Origin: Streptomyces sp. NBC_01296
GTDB lineage: Bacteria > Actinomycetota > Actinomycetes > Streptomycetales > Streptomycetaceae
Length of the DNA: 64,000 nucleotides
NCBI RefSeq assembly: GCF_035984415.1
Contig: NZ_CP130720.1
Coordinates: forward strand, 6,014,001-6,078,000
Direction of reading: 5' to 3'
Position numbers and translations under genes: made by a program
Notes under the pieces: model-generated
What the model was told of the DNA's origin: nothing
The model's database searches: none
Seen by the model: only the letters and a program-made list of their open reading frames with translations
Part shown: one piece after another, positions 16,401-22,618 of the stretch
Position numbering within the stretch: the first letter of the stretch is position 1
Layout: each line of letters opens with the position of its first letter

Positions 16401-16465
16401 CCGATCAGCTGACGACCAGACTGCCAGGGGGCACTGACAATCGCCCCGGTCTTTGGGATCGCCAA
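13415..16465 (-). CDS. UvrD/PcrA-like helicase fused to iron-sulfur PD-(D/E)XK nuclease
   Basis: 1016 residues. The SF1A helicase core has Q-motif LTPEQ (about 40), Walker A GAGSGKS (60-66), AFTFSEKAGEQI, motif II DEYQD (about 255), motif III VGDDDQAIYGWRGA, motif V VSVSTVHKAKGLEFPVVF and motif VI FYTALTRAERYLYV. The C-terminal third is a Cas4/AddB-like nuclease: FMRCPHAYK (first Cys), ISGSIDLLLS, KVVDFKTMKG, and CEGCDFSQIC (C-x2-C-x5-C), which together give the four Cys of a 4Fe-4S cluster. It should unwind and cut DNA. The TTG at 16465 has no ribosome site. A TTG at 16378 (GGGAGG 8 bp upstream) may be the true start. It converges on the GHKL gene and is near the element's right end. Confidence 0.85.
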   Translation of the reverse strand: MAIPKTGAIVSAPWQSGRQLIGTIGRDPELDIEKALKGWLTPEQYSAAVAAEREVLALAGAGSGKSRALAGRVSHQVASGAPPESIVAFTFSEKAGEQIKTRVASALEECGLDPLLVGGMYIGTIHAWCRRVLGDMDARYRQFDVLDEMQFRVYLISRYPKLGINALRDAHPTAKGHRRGYFEALKQLGRAWQMMNDELLDPTQVAAEDAELGAALERLRSNMEKDHFIDFSLMQRLVVEALEANDPGAVRALVPLRHVLVDEYQDVNVVQERLIGLMHQHSETLFVVGDDDQAIYGWRGADVNNILEFDKRYPNASVHKLLTNFRSTSAIVEAAGDFVAQEVGAMRLPKALKAHADRSPREFAVQQFPDRQAEAAFVAERIKELLGSEYEESDGTRRGLTPADFAILMRSTNTDEQDGTKRHTAYINALDARGIVYDLDAGGQLFDRAQPAAVRNAFELLRESSPDRNDVDRLFHAELSVAFPLADLGRVRRVFADWGRRIHTPVSPGTPRQRLFPQQLLHDMLEALNVAESGFDDGVMTDLGTFSRILQDVEMVYISIDGKSRFGELLNFLQNVAGDGYEADNQMMTRPDAVSVSTVHKAKGLEFPVVFVVDVEHLRFPGRRHGYDGWMPAILIQQALDNGSYHSGNPDQARLFYTALTRAERYLYVTGSAQLPGGKRPARVSPFAARLTHPEIRRDLLEPGAPPLVTPPPATPRRRGDESVLPTTYSQIHTFMRCPHAYKLSVVHGFSPPIPELFGFGRAVHAAVGKLHQTYDKSSAPTPDEARLIAEELFHLKHVAPSSDPINRPGAYERALQKSSDIVADYAADYAEDFETKRQVELPFEIPVTGAVISGSIDLLLSIDGSDKIKDAKVVDFKTMKGGPEPVNNPDLHWEDLSLQVQLYGRGADLVHGANARTGAVHLLKDSQRIEVPVDSDAVDSAVTNVEWAVGRITDGDFPQRASAKKCEGCDFSQICGQKVESFAATIKPPELHLPDGKGGTLFQHIAAFSQTGPGN

Positions 16466-16550
16466 GAGGCCGGGTGGTCCATCCGCTGCTGGGGGCCGCT
16501 GGGCTCATGTCAGGTCTGGGCCGTCCCTGGGCCGTCGGAGGGTGGCCGGC

Positions 16551-16577
16551 GACGGCCAATGACGGCCAATGACGGCC
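16551..16577. repeat. Tandem GACGGCCAAT repeats next to the attachment site
   Basis: Two exact 10-bp copies (16551-16560 and 16561-16570) and a third partial copy GACGGCC (16571-16577). They lie about 60 bp inside the element from the glnA2 remnant, where integrase arm or excisionase sites are normally found. Confidence 0.6.
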
Positions 16578-16638
16578 TCTCTAGTGCTGGTTGGCGGGCG
16601 CGTGGAGCGGGGTTTGGCTGGTGGGCCGAGTGGGGCAT

Positions 16639-16728
16639 GACTTCCTGCGCAACAAGAAGCAGGAGTGGGAGGAGTACCGCTCGGAGGTCACGGCCTTCGA
16701 ACTCCGCAAGAACCTCCCGGTGCTGTAA
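16639..16728 (+). pseudogene. glnA2: 3' remnant of glutamine synthetase glnA2 (attachment-site copy)
   Basis: Thirty in-frame codons read DFLRNKKQEWEEYRSEVT and then AFELRKNLPVL, ending at TAA 16726-16728. As I recall it, this is the exact C-terminus of Streptomyces GlnA2 (SCO2241 type). Upstream of 16639 the reading loses all similarity, and the conserved second Phe of the FDFFLRNKK motif is missing, so the break lies at 16639-16644. The adjacent glnE supports a glnA2 locus. The best explanation is site-specific integration in the glnA2 3' end, with the intact, restored gene at the other element end outside this window. Glutamine synthetase itself is not encoded here. Confidence 0.8.
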
Positions 16729-16814
16729 CCGCAGGTCAGAGCCTTTTCCGGGCCGGGACACCGCTCAGGGCCGGCGGCGCGATGCCGTCGGCCCCGAGGT
16801 GCGAGGACACGCGT

Positions 16815-17498
16815 ATGACCGTGCACACCGCGATGCCGCTCGACGGGGCGCTGCCCGTGCCCGAGCGGGTCTGGTACGCCTCCTACGGCTCCAACATGCA
16901 CCTGGACCGCCTGGCCGCGTACATCGCCGGGGGGACCCCCGCCGGCGCGGCGCACACCTATCCGGGCTGCCGGGACCGGCGGGCGCCGGAGCGCTCGCTC
17001 GCGGTCGAGCTGCAAGGCCGTCTGTACTTCGCCACGGAGTCCGCCGTGTGGGGCGGGGGCCGGGGGCTGTACGACCCGACGGCTCCGGGGCGGATGCGCG
17101 GGCGGGCGCACCTGGTGACGGTCGGCCAGGTGTCCGACATCGCCGCGCAGGAGATGGGCGACGCGCCCGGGACGGACCTCGACCTCACGGCGGCCCTGCG
17201 GCACGGCCGCGCTGAACTCGGGCCGGGGCGGTACGAGACGCTGATCTGCCCCGGCACGATCGAGGACATCCCCGTCGTGACGTTCACCGCGCCGTGGACC
17301 CTGCGGGACGTCGACGTGCTCCCACCCTCCGCCGTGTACCTGCGCTACCTGGCCGGCGGCCTCCTGGAGGCGGGTCCCTGGGAGGAGTGGGACATCGCGA
17401 ACTACTTGGCCGCGTGCCCGGGTGCTGCCGGGAACTGGACGGCTCATCAGGTGTTCGTGCTGCTGACCAGCGGTGACGTTGGTCGCTGCAGGCCCTGA
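16815..17498 (+). CDS. Gamma-glutamylcyclotransferase-fold protein
   Basis: 227 residues from ATG 16815, with GAGG about 8 bp upstream. The N-terminal WYASYGSNMHLDRLAAYI (about residues 19-36) is the YGSN substrate-loop signature of the gamma-glutamylcyclotransferase/AIG2 fold. A later strand, GPGRYETLICPG, and the central Glu-containing region fit the fold. Streptomyces members are often mis-named histone deacetylase. The reaction is not clear from sequence. It is the first intact chromosomal gene right of the mobile element. Confidence 0.75.
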   Translation: MTVHTAMPLDGALPVPERVWYASYGSNMHLDRLAAYIAGGTPAGAAHTYPGCRDRRAPERSLAVELQGRLYFATESAVWGGGRGLYDPTAPGRMRGRAHLVTVGQVSDIAAQEMGDAPGTDLDLTAALRHGRAELGPGRYETLICPGTIEDIPVVTFTAPWTLRDVDVLPPSAVYLRYLAGGLLEAGPWEEWDIANYLAACPGAAGNWTAHQVFVLLTSGDVGRCRP

Positions 17499-17547
17499 TG
17501 CTCCTCGGGTTCATGAACGGTGGGCGGGGCTGTCGGCGCGGGTGGGG

Positions 17548-19647
17548 TTACGCCGGGGGGACCGCCCGGTGCCAGGTGGTGCGGGCGGGGTGGGCGGGGT
17601 CCGGGGTGGCGGGCGGGGTCGTGGTGATGTGGAGTTCGGCGTCCAGGCCCAGGACCGCCGTCGTCGTCGCGCCCGCCGGTTCGAGGATGCCGGCCGGGGC
17701 GCCGGCGAAGAGCATCTTCGATTCCGTCCACGCGGGCGGGCCGCCGAGGCCCGTCGTGCTGACCGTGCCCGTGTCCGCGCGGCCCGACAGGAGGCGGCCC
17801 GCGACGCCGACCGCGCCGTAGCCCGCCCGGCCGCCGGCCTCCGCGACGCTGGAGACCTGCGGCTTGCCGGCGCCCGCCGTGACCAGGGCCGTACGGACGA
17901 CCCCCGAGTCGGGGCGGCGGAAGTAGAGCCGGATGCCCGCGCCCTCCGGGGCCGCCGAGAGCGGGACCGTGGTCGCCGGCAGGCCCGTCGGGAACGGTCC
18001 CTCGAGCGGGGCCCCCGGGGCGGGCTGGGTCCAGGCCAGGACCGACTTGGTGGTGCTCGCGTACACCTGGCGCCGCCCGGCGGCGTCGACCGCCGTCACC
18101 GGGTCGCTCTGCAGGTCCTCGCCGCCCAGGTGCTGCCAGGGGCCGAAGGCGCCGCCCGGCTGCTGTTCGCGGGCGCGCAGCGTGCGGCGGGAGTCGCGGA
18201 CGTAGACGGTCAGCCGGCCGTCCGGGGCCACGGCCGCCGAGGGCGCGCTGATGGCGGAGGTGCCCTCCTCGTCGGCCCCCTCGGGGGTGCCGAGCGACTG
18301 CCACGCCCCGAACGGGCCGTCCGGCGCGGACTGGACGGCGTACACGATCTCGCGCCGGTAGTCCGCGGGCGCCGGGCCGAAGCTCGTACGGGTGGCGAGG
18401 ACCGCGATGCGGCCGTCGGGGAGGCGGGCGGTGCTCGCGCCCGGGTCGATGCCGGTGCCGGGGAGCAGGACCGGGCCGGTCCACCCGGCCGGGCCGTCCT
18501 GCCGGGTCCAGAGGGCCATCCGGCCGTCCAGGGCGGCGAAGGCGTAGAGCCGGCCGGGGGTGCCCGCCACCAGCCAGGAAGTGGTGTCGGCGCGGGCGTA
18601 GCGCAGCGACTGGGCCCAGTTGCGGCCGGTGGGGCTGCTCGCGACCTTGCGGTCGCCGCAACCGGAGGGGCTGCCGCAGTAGTTCTGGTGGTCGAGCCAG
18701 GCGTACGTCTTGAGGTAGCCGACCTTCGTCTCGGCCGTCTGCGGGTCCAGCGCGTGCGGGAGGGTGCCGTTGTGGTAGCCGAGGTAGTTCTGCACCGAGA
18801 ACCGCGGGCGGTCGCCGACCTGCGCGGCGTAGGCGGACGTGGCGGCCTGCACGAAGCGGGCGCCGTACATGTGGTCCTGGTGGTCGGTGTACTTGCCGGT
18901 GTCGGCGTACCGGCCGGGCGTCGGGTCCTGCATGCGTATCGTCGTCGGCTTGTAGACCCCGAGCAGCCCGGATATCGCCTGTATCACCTGGTCCTTGGTG
19001 TACGTGTACGACTGCTTGACCGGGCTTCCGGAGGACAGCTGGGCGCCGAGCGCGGATATCTTGCCGTTCCACAGGCCGCGCAGGCTGTCCGGGTTCTCCG
19101 CGGTGGGGTTGCGGGCCTCGCGCAGCTGCAGCCAGACCAGGTTGACCTGCGGCCGGGCGATCAGCACGTCGAGCTCGGCCTGGCCGCCGCCCGCGGTGGG
19201 TATGACGGTCCGCTTCCAGGCGCTGGTGCGGTCGCCGGTGGCCATCTGGGCGTACGCGGAGCGGATGCCGTTCTGCCGGGCCTCGGCGTAGTGGGCGCGG
19301 TCGGCGGGCTGCTCGGGGTCCTTGGCGCCGGCCCCGTTGGCCTCGTTGCGGCCGTCGGCCTCGCCGGAGGTCAGGTAGACGGTGGTGAGTTGGAGTCCGG
19401 CCGTCAGCGACCGGCTGAGGTCCGGGTTCATGAAGAACAGGTCGTCGTCGGGGTGGGCGACGACCTGGACGACCGATCCGGCCGTGGTGCTCGCGGGGAG
19501 CGCGACGGCACGGGACCCGGTGCCCTGTTCCTGGGTGGCCTCGGCCGACGTCTGCTGGCCGGTGGCGACGGCGAGCACGCCGGTGGCACCGACGGTGAGT
19601 ACGGGAAGGAGGGCAGCGAGGAGGAAACGGCGACGGGCAATCGGCAT
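17548..19647 (-). CDS. Secreted PIG-L (LmbE-like) deacetylase with C-terminal beta-propeller-like region
   Basis: 699 residues. The N-terminus MPIARRRFLLAALLPVLTVG carries a twin-arginine-like signal, so export by Tat is likely. Residues about 57-290 are a PIG-L/LmbE zinc deacetylase domain: VQVVAHPDDDLFFMNPD (metal-binding AHPDD, residues about 62-66), VYLTSGEADG, and TDHQDHMYGARFV (the HxxH metal ligand). Residues about 350-690 are repeated WQ/LP-rich beta blades (GPFGAWQSLGTP, GPWQHLGGEDL, SVLAWTQP), perhaps a propeller that binds glycans. Expected activity is de-N-acetylation of an external N-acetyl sugar. It is paralogous to the next leftward gene. Confidence 0.8.
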   Translation of the reverse strand: MPIARRRFLLAALLPVLTVGATGVLAVATGQQTSAEATQEQGTGSRAVALPASTTAGSVVQVVAHPDDDLFFMNPDLSRSLTAGLQLTTVYLTSGEADGRNEANGAGAKDPEQPADRAHYAEARQNGIRSAYAQMATGDRTSAWKRTVIPTAGGGQAELDVLIARPQVNLVWLQLREARNPTAENPDSLRGLWNGKISALGAQLSSGSPVKQSYTYTKDQVIQAISGLLGVYKPTTIRMQDPTPGRYADTGKYTDHQDHMYGARFVQAATSAYAAQVGDRPRFSVQNYLGYHNGTLPHALDPQTAETKVGYLKTYAWLDHQNYCGSPSGCGDRKVASSPTGRNWAQSLRYARADTTSWLVAGTPGRLYAFAALDGRMALWTRQDGPAGWTGPVLLPGTGIDPGASTARLPDGRIAVLATRTSFGPAPADYRREIVYAVQSAPDGPFGAWQSLGTPEGADEEGTSAISAPSAAVAPDGRLTVYVRDSRRTLRAREQQPGGAFGPWQHLGGEDLQSDPVTAVDAAGRRQVYASTTKSVLAWTQPAPGAPLEGPFPTGLPATTVPLSAAPEGAGIRLYFRRPDSGVVRTALVTAGAGKPQVSSVAEAGGRAGYGAVGVAGRLLSGRADTGTVSTTGLGGPPAWTESKMLFAGAPAGILEPAGATTTAVLGLDAELHITTTPPATPDPAHPARTTWHRAVPPA

Positions 19648-19685
19648 CGGTCACGCCTTGGGGTCGTTCCGGGCGGGAAGAACGG

Positions 19686-19727
19686 CAGTTCAGTCAGTTC
19701 AGTCAGTTCAGTCAGCTCAGTCAGTGA
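19686..19727. repeat. 9-bp tandem repeat in promoter region
   Basis: CAGTTCAGT occurs three times exactly (19686-19712), then CAGCTCAGT (19713-19721) and a partial copy. On the minus strand it reads TGACTGAAC repeats, 39 bp upstream of the ATG of the 699-residue PIG-L gene. It may be an array of regulator half-sites or a slippage tract. Confidence 0.7.
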
Positions 19728-19872
19728 GAGGCCAAATCGGGGGACTTGGTTCACCGATCTGCTCGATGACTCCTGCTTTGCGCAAACGACCGGATGTGAT
19801 TGTGGCGTGTGGGCTTTTGATGCGCGCATGTGCCCGGGATGTGGACGCACTTGGTCCGCCGGAGGGGGATGC

Positions 19873-22386
19873 TCAGCGGCCCGTGTTCCGCGGCCCCACC
19901 GGCAGCCACGGCGCCAGGTGCGCGTTCGCGTCGTCCGCCGAGGAGGTCACGTACAGCCGCGCGTCGAGCCCCACCACCGCCAGGCTGACCGTGTTCCGGC
20001 CGGTCGTCGTGGACGACGGCGCCCCGACGAACATCAGCGGCGACCGCTCCCACGGCCGCCCCGACCCGAGGTCCGAGCCCAGCTGACCGCCCGCCGCACG
20101 GCCGGCCAGCACGTGCCCGCTCGCCGCCACCGAACCGAAGCCCTGGAGTCCGCCGAGGTCGGTGAGGTGGTTCACCTTCAGCCCGCCGTCGCCCGTCACC
20201 AGGGCGGTACGGACGTTGCCCGAGCCCGGCTTGCGGAACCACAGCCGCACCCCGCCCTCGCGCCCCTCCGCGGTGAGCGGCAGCGTCGTGTCCGGCAGCC
20301 CCGTGGGCGTGGCCGGTCCCAGCGGCGCGCCCGGCTTCGACTGCGCCCAGCCCAGCACCGACTTCGTGGTGGCCGCGAACACCATGCGCCGCCCGGCGCC
20401 GTCCGCGGCGGTGACCGGTGTGCCGTGCAGGTCGGCGCCGCCGAACTGCGCCCACGGGCCCCAGGTGCCGTTCGCGAGCTGCACCCGCCCGCGCAGGGTG
20501 GACGCGCCGTCGCGGACGTACGCCGCCAACTGGCCGGTGCCGTCGACCGAGACGGCGGGGGCGCTGATGTCGGAGGTCCAGTTCTCGTCGGCGCTCTCGG
20601 GCGTGCCCAGCGACTGCCAGTCCCCGAACTCCTCCGCGCCCGGGCCCTTCTGGACGACGTACCCGACCTCGCGCCGGTAGTCCGCCGGCCGCGCGCCGAA
20701 GGAGGTACGGGTGCCGAAGGCGGCGATCCGCCCGTCCGGCAGGGTGACGGTGGAGATGCCCGGGTCCATGCCGGTGCCGGGCAGCAGGCGCGGCCCGCTC
20801 CAGGCGCCGATCGGGCCGGACCGGTGCCAGAGCGCGACCTGGCCGTCGAGCACCTTGAAGGCCCACAGGCCGTGCTCCTTGTCCGAGGTCAGCCAGGAAG
20901 TGCCGGTGCCGCGGGCGTAGTTGACGGTCGAGGTCCATCCGTTGCCCGCGGGGTGGTCGGCCACCTTGAGGTCGCCGCAGCCGGCATCGCTGCCGCAGTG
21001 GTTCTGCCGGTCCAGCCAGGCGTAGGTGTCCAGGATGTCCAGCTTCGCCTTGGCCTCGTCCGGGTCCAGGGCACTGGGCAGGGAGCCGTTGGAGTAGCCG
21101 AGGTAGTTCTGCACCGCGAAGTGCGGGCGGTCCTTGACGTCGACGCCCTTCGCGTACGCGGCCAGGGCGGCCTGGACGAAGCGGGCCCCGTAGAAGTGGT
21201 CCTGGTGGTCGGTGTACCGCTTGTCGGGGAACCGGCCGGGGGTGGGGTCCTGGGCGCGGACGGTGGTCGGCTTGTACTGCTCCAGGACGCCGGCGATGGT
21301 CTGGACGACCTGCTCCTTCGAGTACGAGAACCGCTGCTTGACGGGGGTGCCGGAGGCGAGCTGGGCGCCGAGCGCGGATATCTTGCCGTCCCACAGGCCG
21401 TGGAGGCTGTCGGGGGCGCTGTCGTAGACGGTGCCGGCCTCGCGCAGCTGCAGCCAGACGAGGTTGACCTCGGGCTTGGCGACGAGGACGTCGACCTCGG
21501 CGTGGCCGCCGCCCTTGGTGGGGACGGCGGTGCGCTTCCAGGCGCTGCTGCGGTCGCCGGTGGCCATCTTGGCGTAGGCGGCGCGGATGCCGTTCTGGCG
21601 GGCCTCGGCGTAGGCGGGCTTGTTGGGCGGGGTGGAGGCCTGCTTGCCTTCGGTGGCGTTGATGCCGTCCGCCTCGCCGGCGGTGAGGTAGACCGTGGTG
21701 ACGGGATGGCCGGCGGCTATGGAGTACCGCAGGTCCGGGTTCATGAAGTACAGGTCGTCGTCGGGGTGGGCGACGATCTGCAGCACGCGGCCGGGGTCGG
21801 GCGCGTCGGCGGCGGCCGCGGGGGCGGCTTTCCTGTCGGCGATGCCGTCGCGCGCCTCGCTGGCGCGCAGCACGAAGACGCCGCAGGCGGCGATGGCGGC
21901 ACAGAGCCCCACCCCCTTGACGAACCGCGCTCCACCGCGCCGCCCGCGGCCTCCCGGGGACCCGGCCCTGCCGGCGCGGCGGGAACCCCGCCCGTCGCTC
22001 GAGCCGGCGGCGACTGCTTCGGCGGGTTCGGCAGGTTCGGCGGTACGGGAGCGCCGGGCGGCTCGGCGGTGGCCGGGAGCGGGTGGCCGGTCGGTGTCGG
22101 AACGGCGCGAGGCGGGTCCGGCGGGTCGGCCGCCGGACGGGGCGGACGGTGCGTCAGATCCGGCTGCGCCGGGCGGGAACCCCGACGGGTCCCGGCCAGT
22201 CCCGCCCGCGTGCGGCTGCGCCGGGCTCCACGCCGGTCCGGCCGACGGGTCCCAGGCCGGTCCGGCCGACGGGTCCCAAGCCTGTCCCGCCGACGGGTCC
22301 CAGGCCGGTCCGGCCTGCCCCGGGTGCGGCGCGGCTCCCGGGGTGTTGGGGAGCCAGGGGCCCGGGGCGGGAGGTCCGTCGGGCAT
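19873..22386 (-). CDS. Membrane-anchored PIG-L deacetylase with Pro-rich N-terminus
   Basis: 837 residues from ATG 22386 (AAGGA 8 bp upstream; an ORF start at 22485 lacks a ribosome site). Residues 1-150 are disordered, with four tandem PAWDPSAG/AWDPSAGQ units near residues 22-55, then an Arg/Gly-rich stretch. A membrane helix (about 190-205, GVGLCAAIAACGVFVL) leads to an outside PIG-L domain with VLQIVAHPDDDLYFMNPD and YTDHQDHFYGARFV metal motifs and a C-terminal bladed region like its 699-residue neighbour. The two genes clearly arose by duplication. This copy replaced the signal peptide with a long cytoplasmic tail and anchor. Likely role: cell-envelope sugar deacetylation. Confidence 0.8.
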   Translation of the reverse strand: MPDGPPAPGPWLPNTPGAAPHPGQAGPAWDPSAGQAWDPSAGPAWDPSAGPAWSPAQPHAGGTGRDPSGFPPGAAGSDAPSAPSGGRPAGPASRRSDTDRPPAPGHRRAARRSRTAEPAEPAEAVAAGSSDGRGSRRAGRAGSPGGRGRRGGARFVKGVGLCAAIAACGVFVLRASEARDGIADRKAAPAAAADAPDPGRVLQIVAHPDDDLYFMNPDLRYSIAAGHPVTTVYLTAGEADGINATEGKQASTPPNKPAYAEARQNGIRAAYAKMATGDRSSAWKRTAVPTKGGGHAEVDVLVAKPEVNLVWLQLREAGTVYDSAPDSLHGLWDGKISALGAQLASGTPVKQRFSYSKEQVVQTIAGVLEQYKPTTVRAQDPTPGRFPDKRYTDHQDHFYGARFVQAALAAYAKGVDVKDRPHFAVQNYLGYSNGSLPSALDPDEAKAKLDILDTYAWLDRQNHCGSDAGCGDLKVADHPAGNGWTSTVNYARGTGTSWLTSDKEHGLWAFKVLDGQVALWHRSGPIGAWSGPRLLPGTGMDPGISTVTLPDGRIAAFGTRTSFGARPADYRREVGYVVQKGPGAEEFGDWQSLGTPESADENWTSDISAPAVSVDGTGQLAAYVRDGASTLRGRVQLANGTWGPWAQFGGADLHGTPVTAADGAGRRMVFAATTKSVLGWAQSKPGAPLGPATPTGLPDTTLPLTAEGREGGVRLWFRKPGSGNVRTALVTGDGGLKVNHLTDLGGLQGFGSVAASGHVLAGRAAGGQLGSDLGSGRPWERSPLMFVGAPSSTTTGRNTVSLAVVGLDARLYVTSSADDANAHLAPWLPVGPRNTGR

Positions 22387-22618
22387 GTGGGTCCTTGAGG
22401 GCGGTCGGGCGGTCGGGCGGTTGCGCGGTTGCGCGGGGAGCGGGCCCGAAGGAGGGGCACGTAAGCGGAATAGGACGTTCCGCATAAATATTCAGATAAT
22501 CCGATAATCCGCCCCATGATACGTGTCCACCCACGCCGGTGAGTCGAACGCCTGCTCCGGATAGGCTCCTTCCAGGCACGCTTGGGCAGTGGCGGCGACG
22601 TACGCGGGAGGCGGCGGG

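Larger units (their letters stand above)
16466..16814. other. Right end of the mobile element and junction with the chromosome
   Basis: 349 bp. It contains GACGGCCAAT direct repeats (16551-16577), a 90-bp 3' remnant of glnA2 (16639-16728) and then 86 bp of chromosomal spacer before the next gene. No complete gene is present. Confidence 0.7.

Noticed and set aside
1..16640. CRISPR array or retron in the mobile element
   Set aside because: No regularly spaced repeats with spacers and no reverse transcriptase were seen. The repeats present are inverted or short tandem ones.
16665..16814. Extended start for the cyclotransferase gene
   Set aside because: The upstream part overlaps the glnA2 remnant in another frame, and ATG 16815 has a ribosome site.
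17473..22398. 1641-codon rightward reading frame
   Set aside because: Antisense shadow of the two PIG-L deacetylase genes. Arg/Gly-rich sequence without motifs or ribosome site.
22485..22498. Longer start for the 837-residue PIG-L protein
   Set aside because: No ribosome site upstream of 22485, whereas ATG 22386 has AAGGA at correct spacing.
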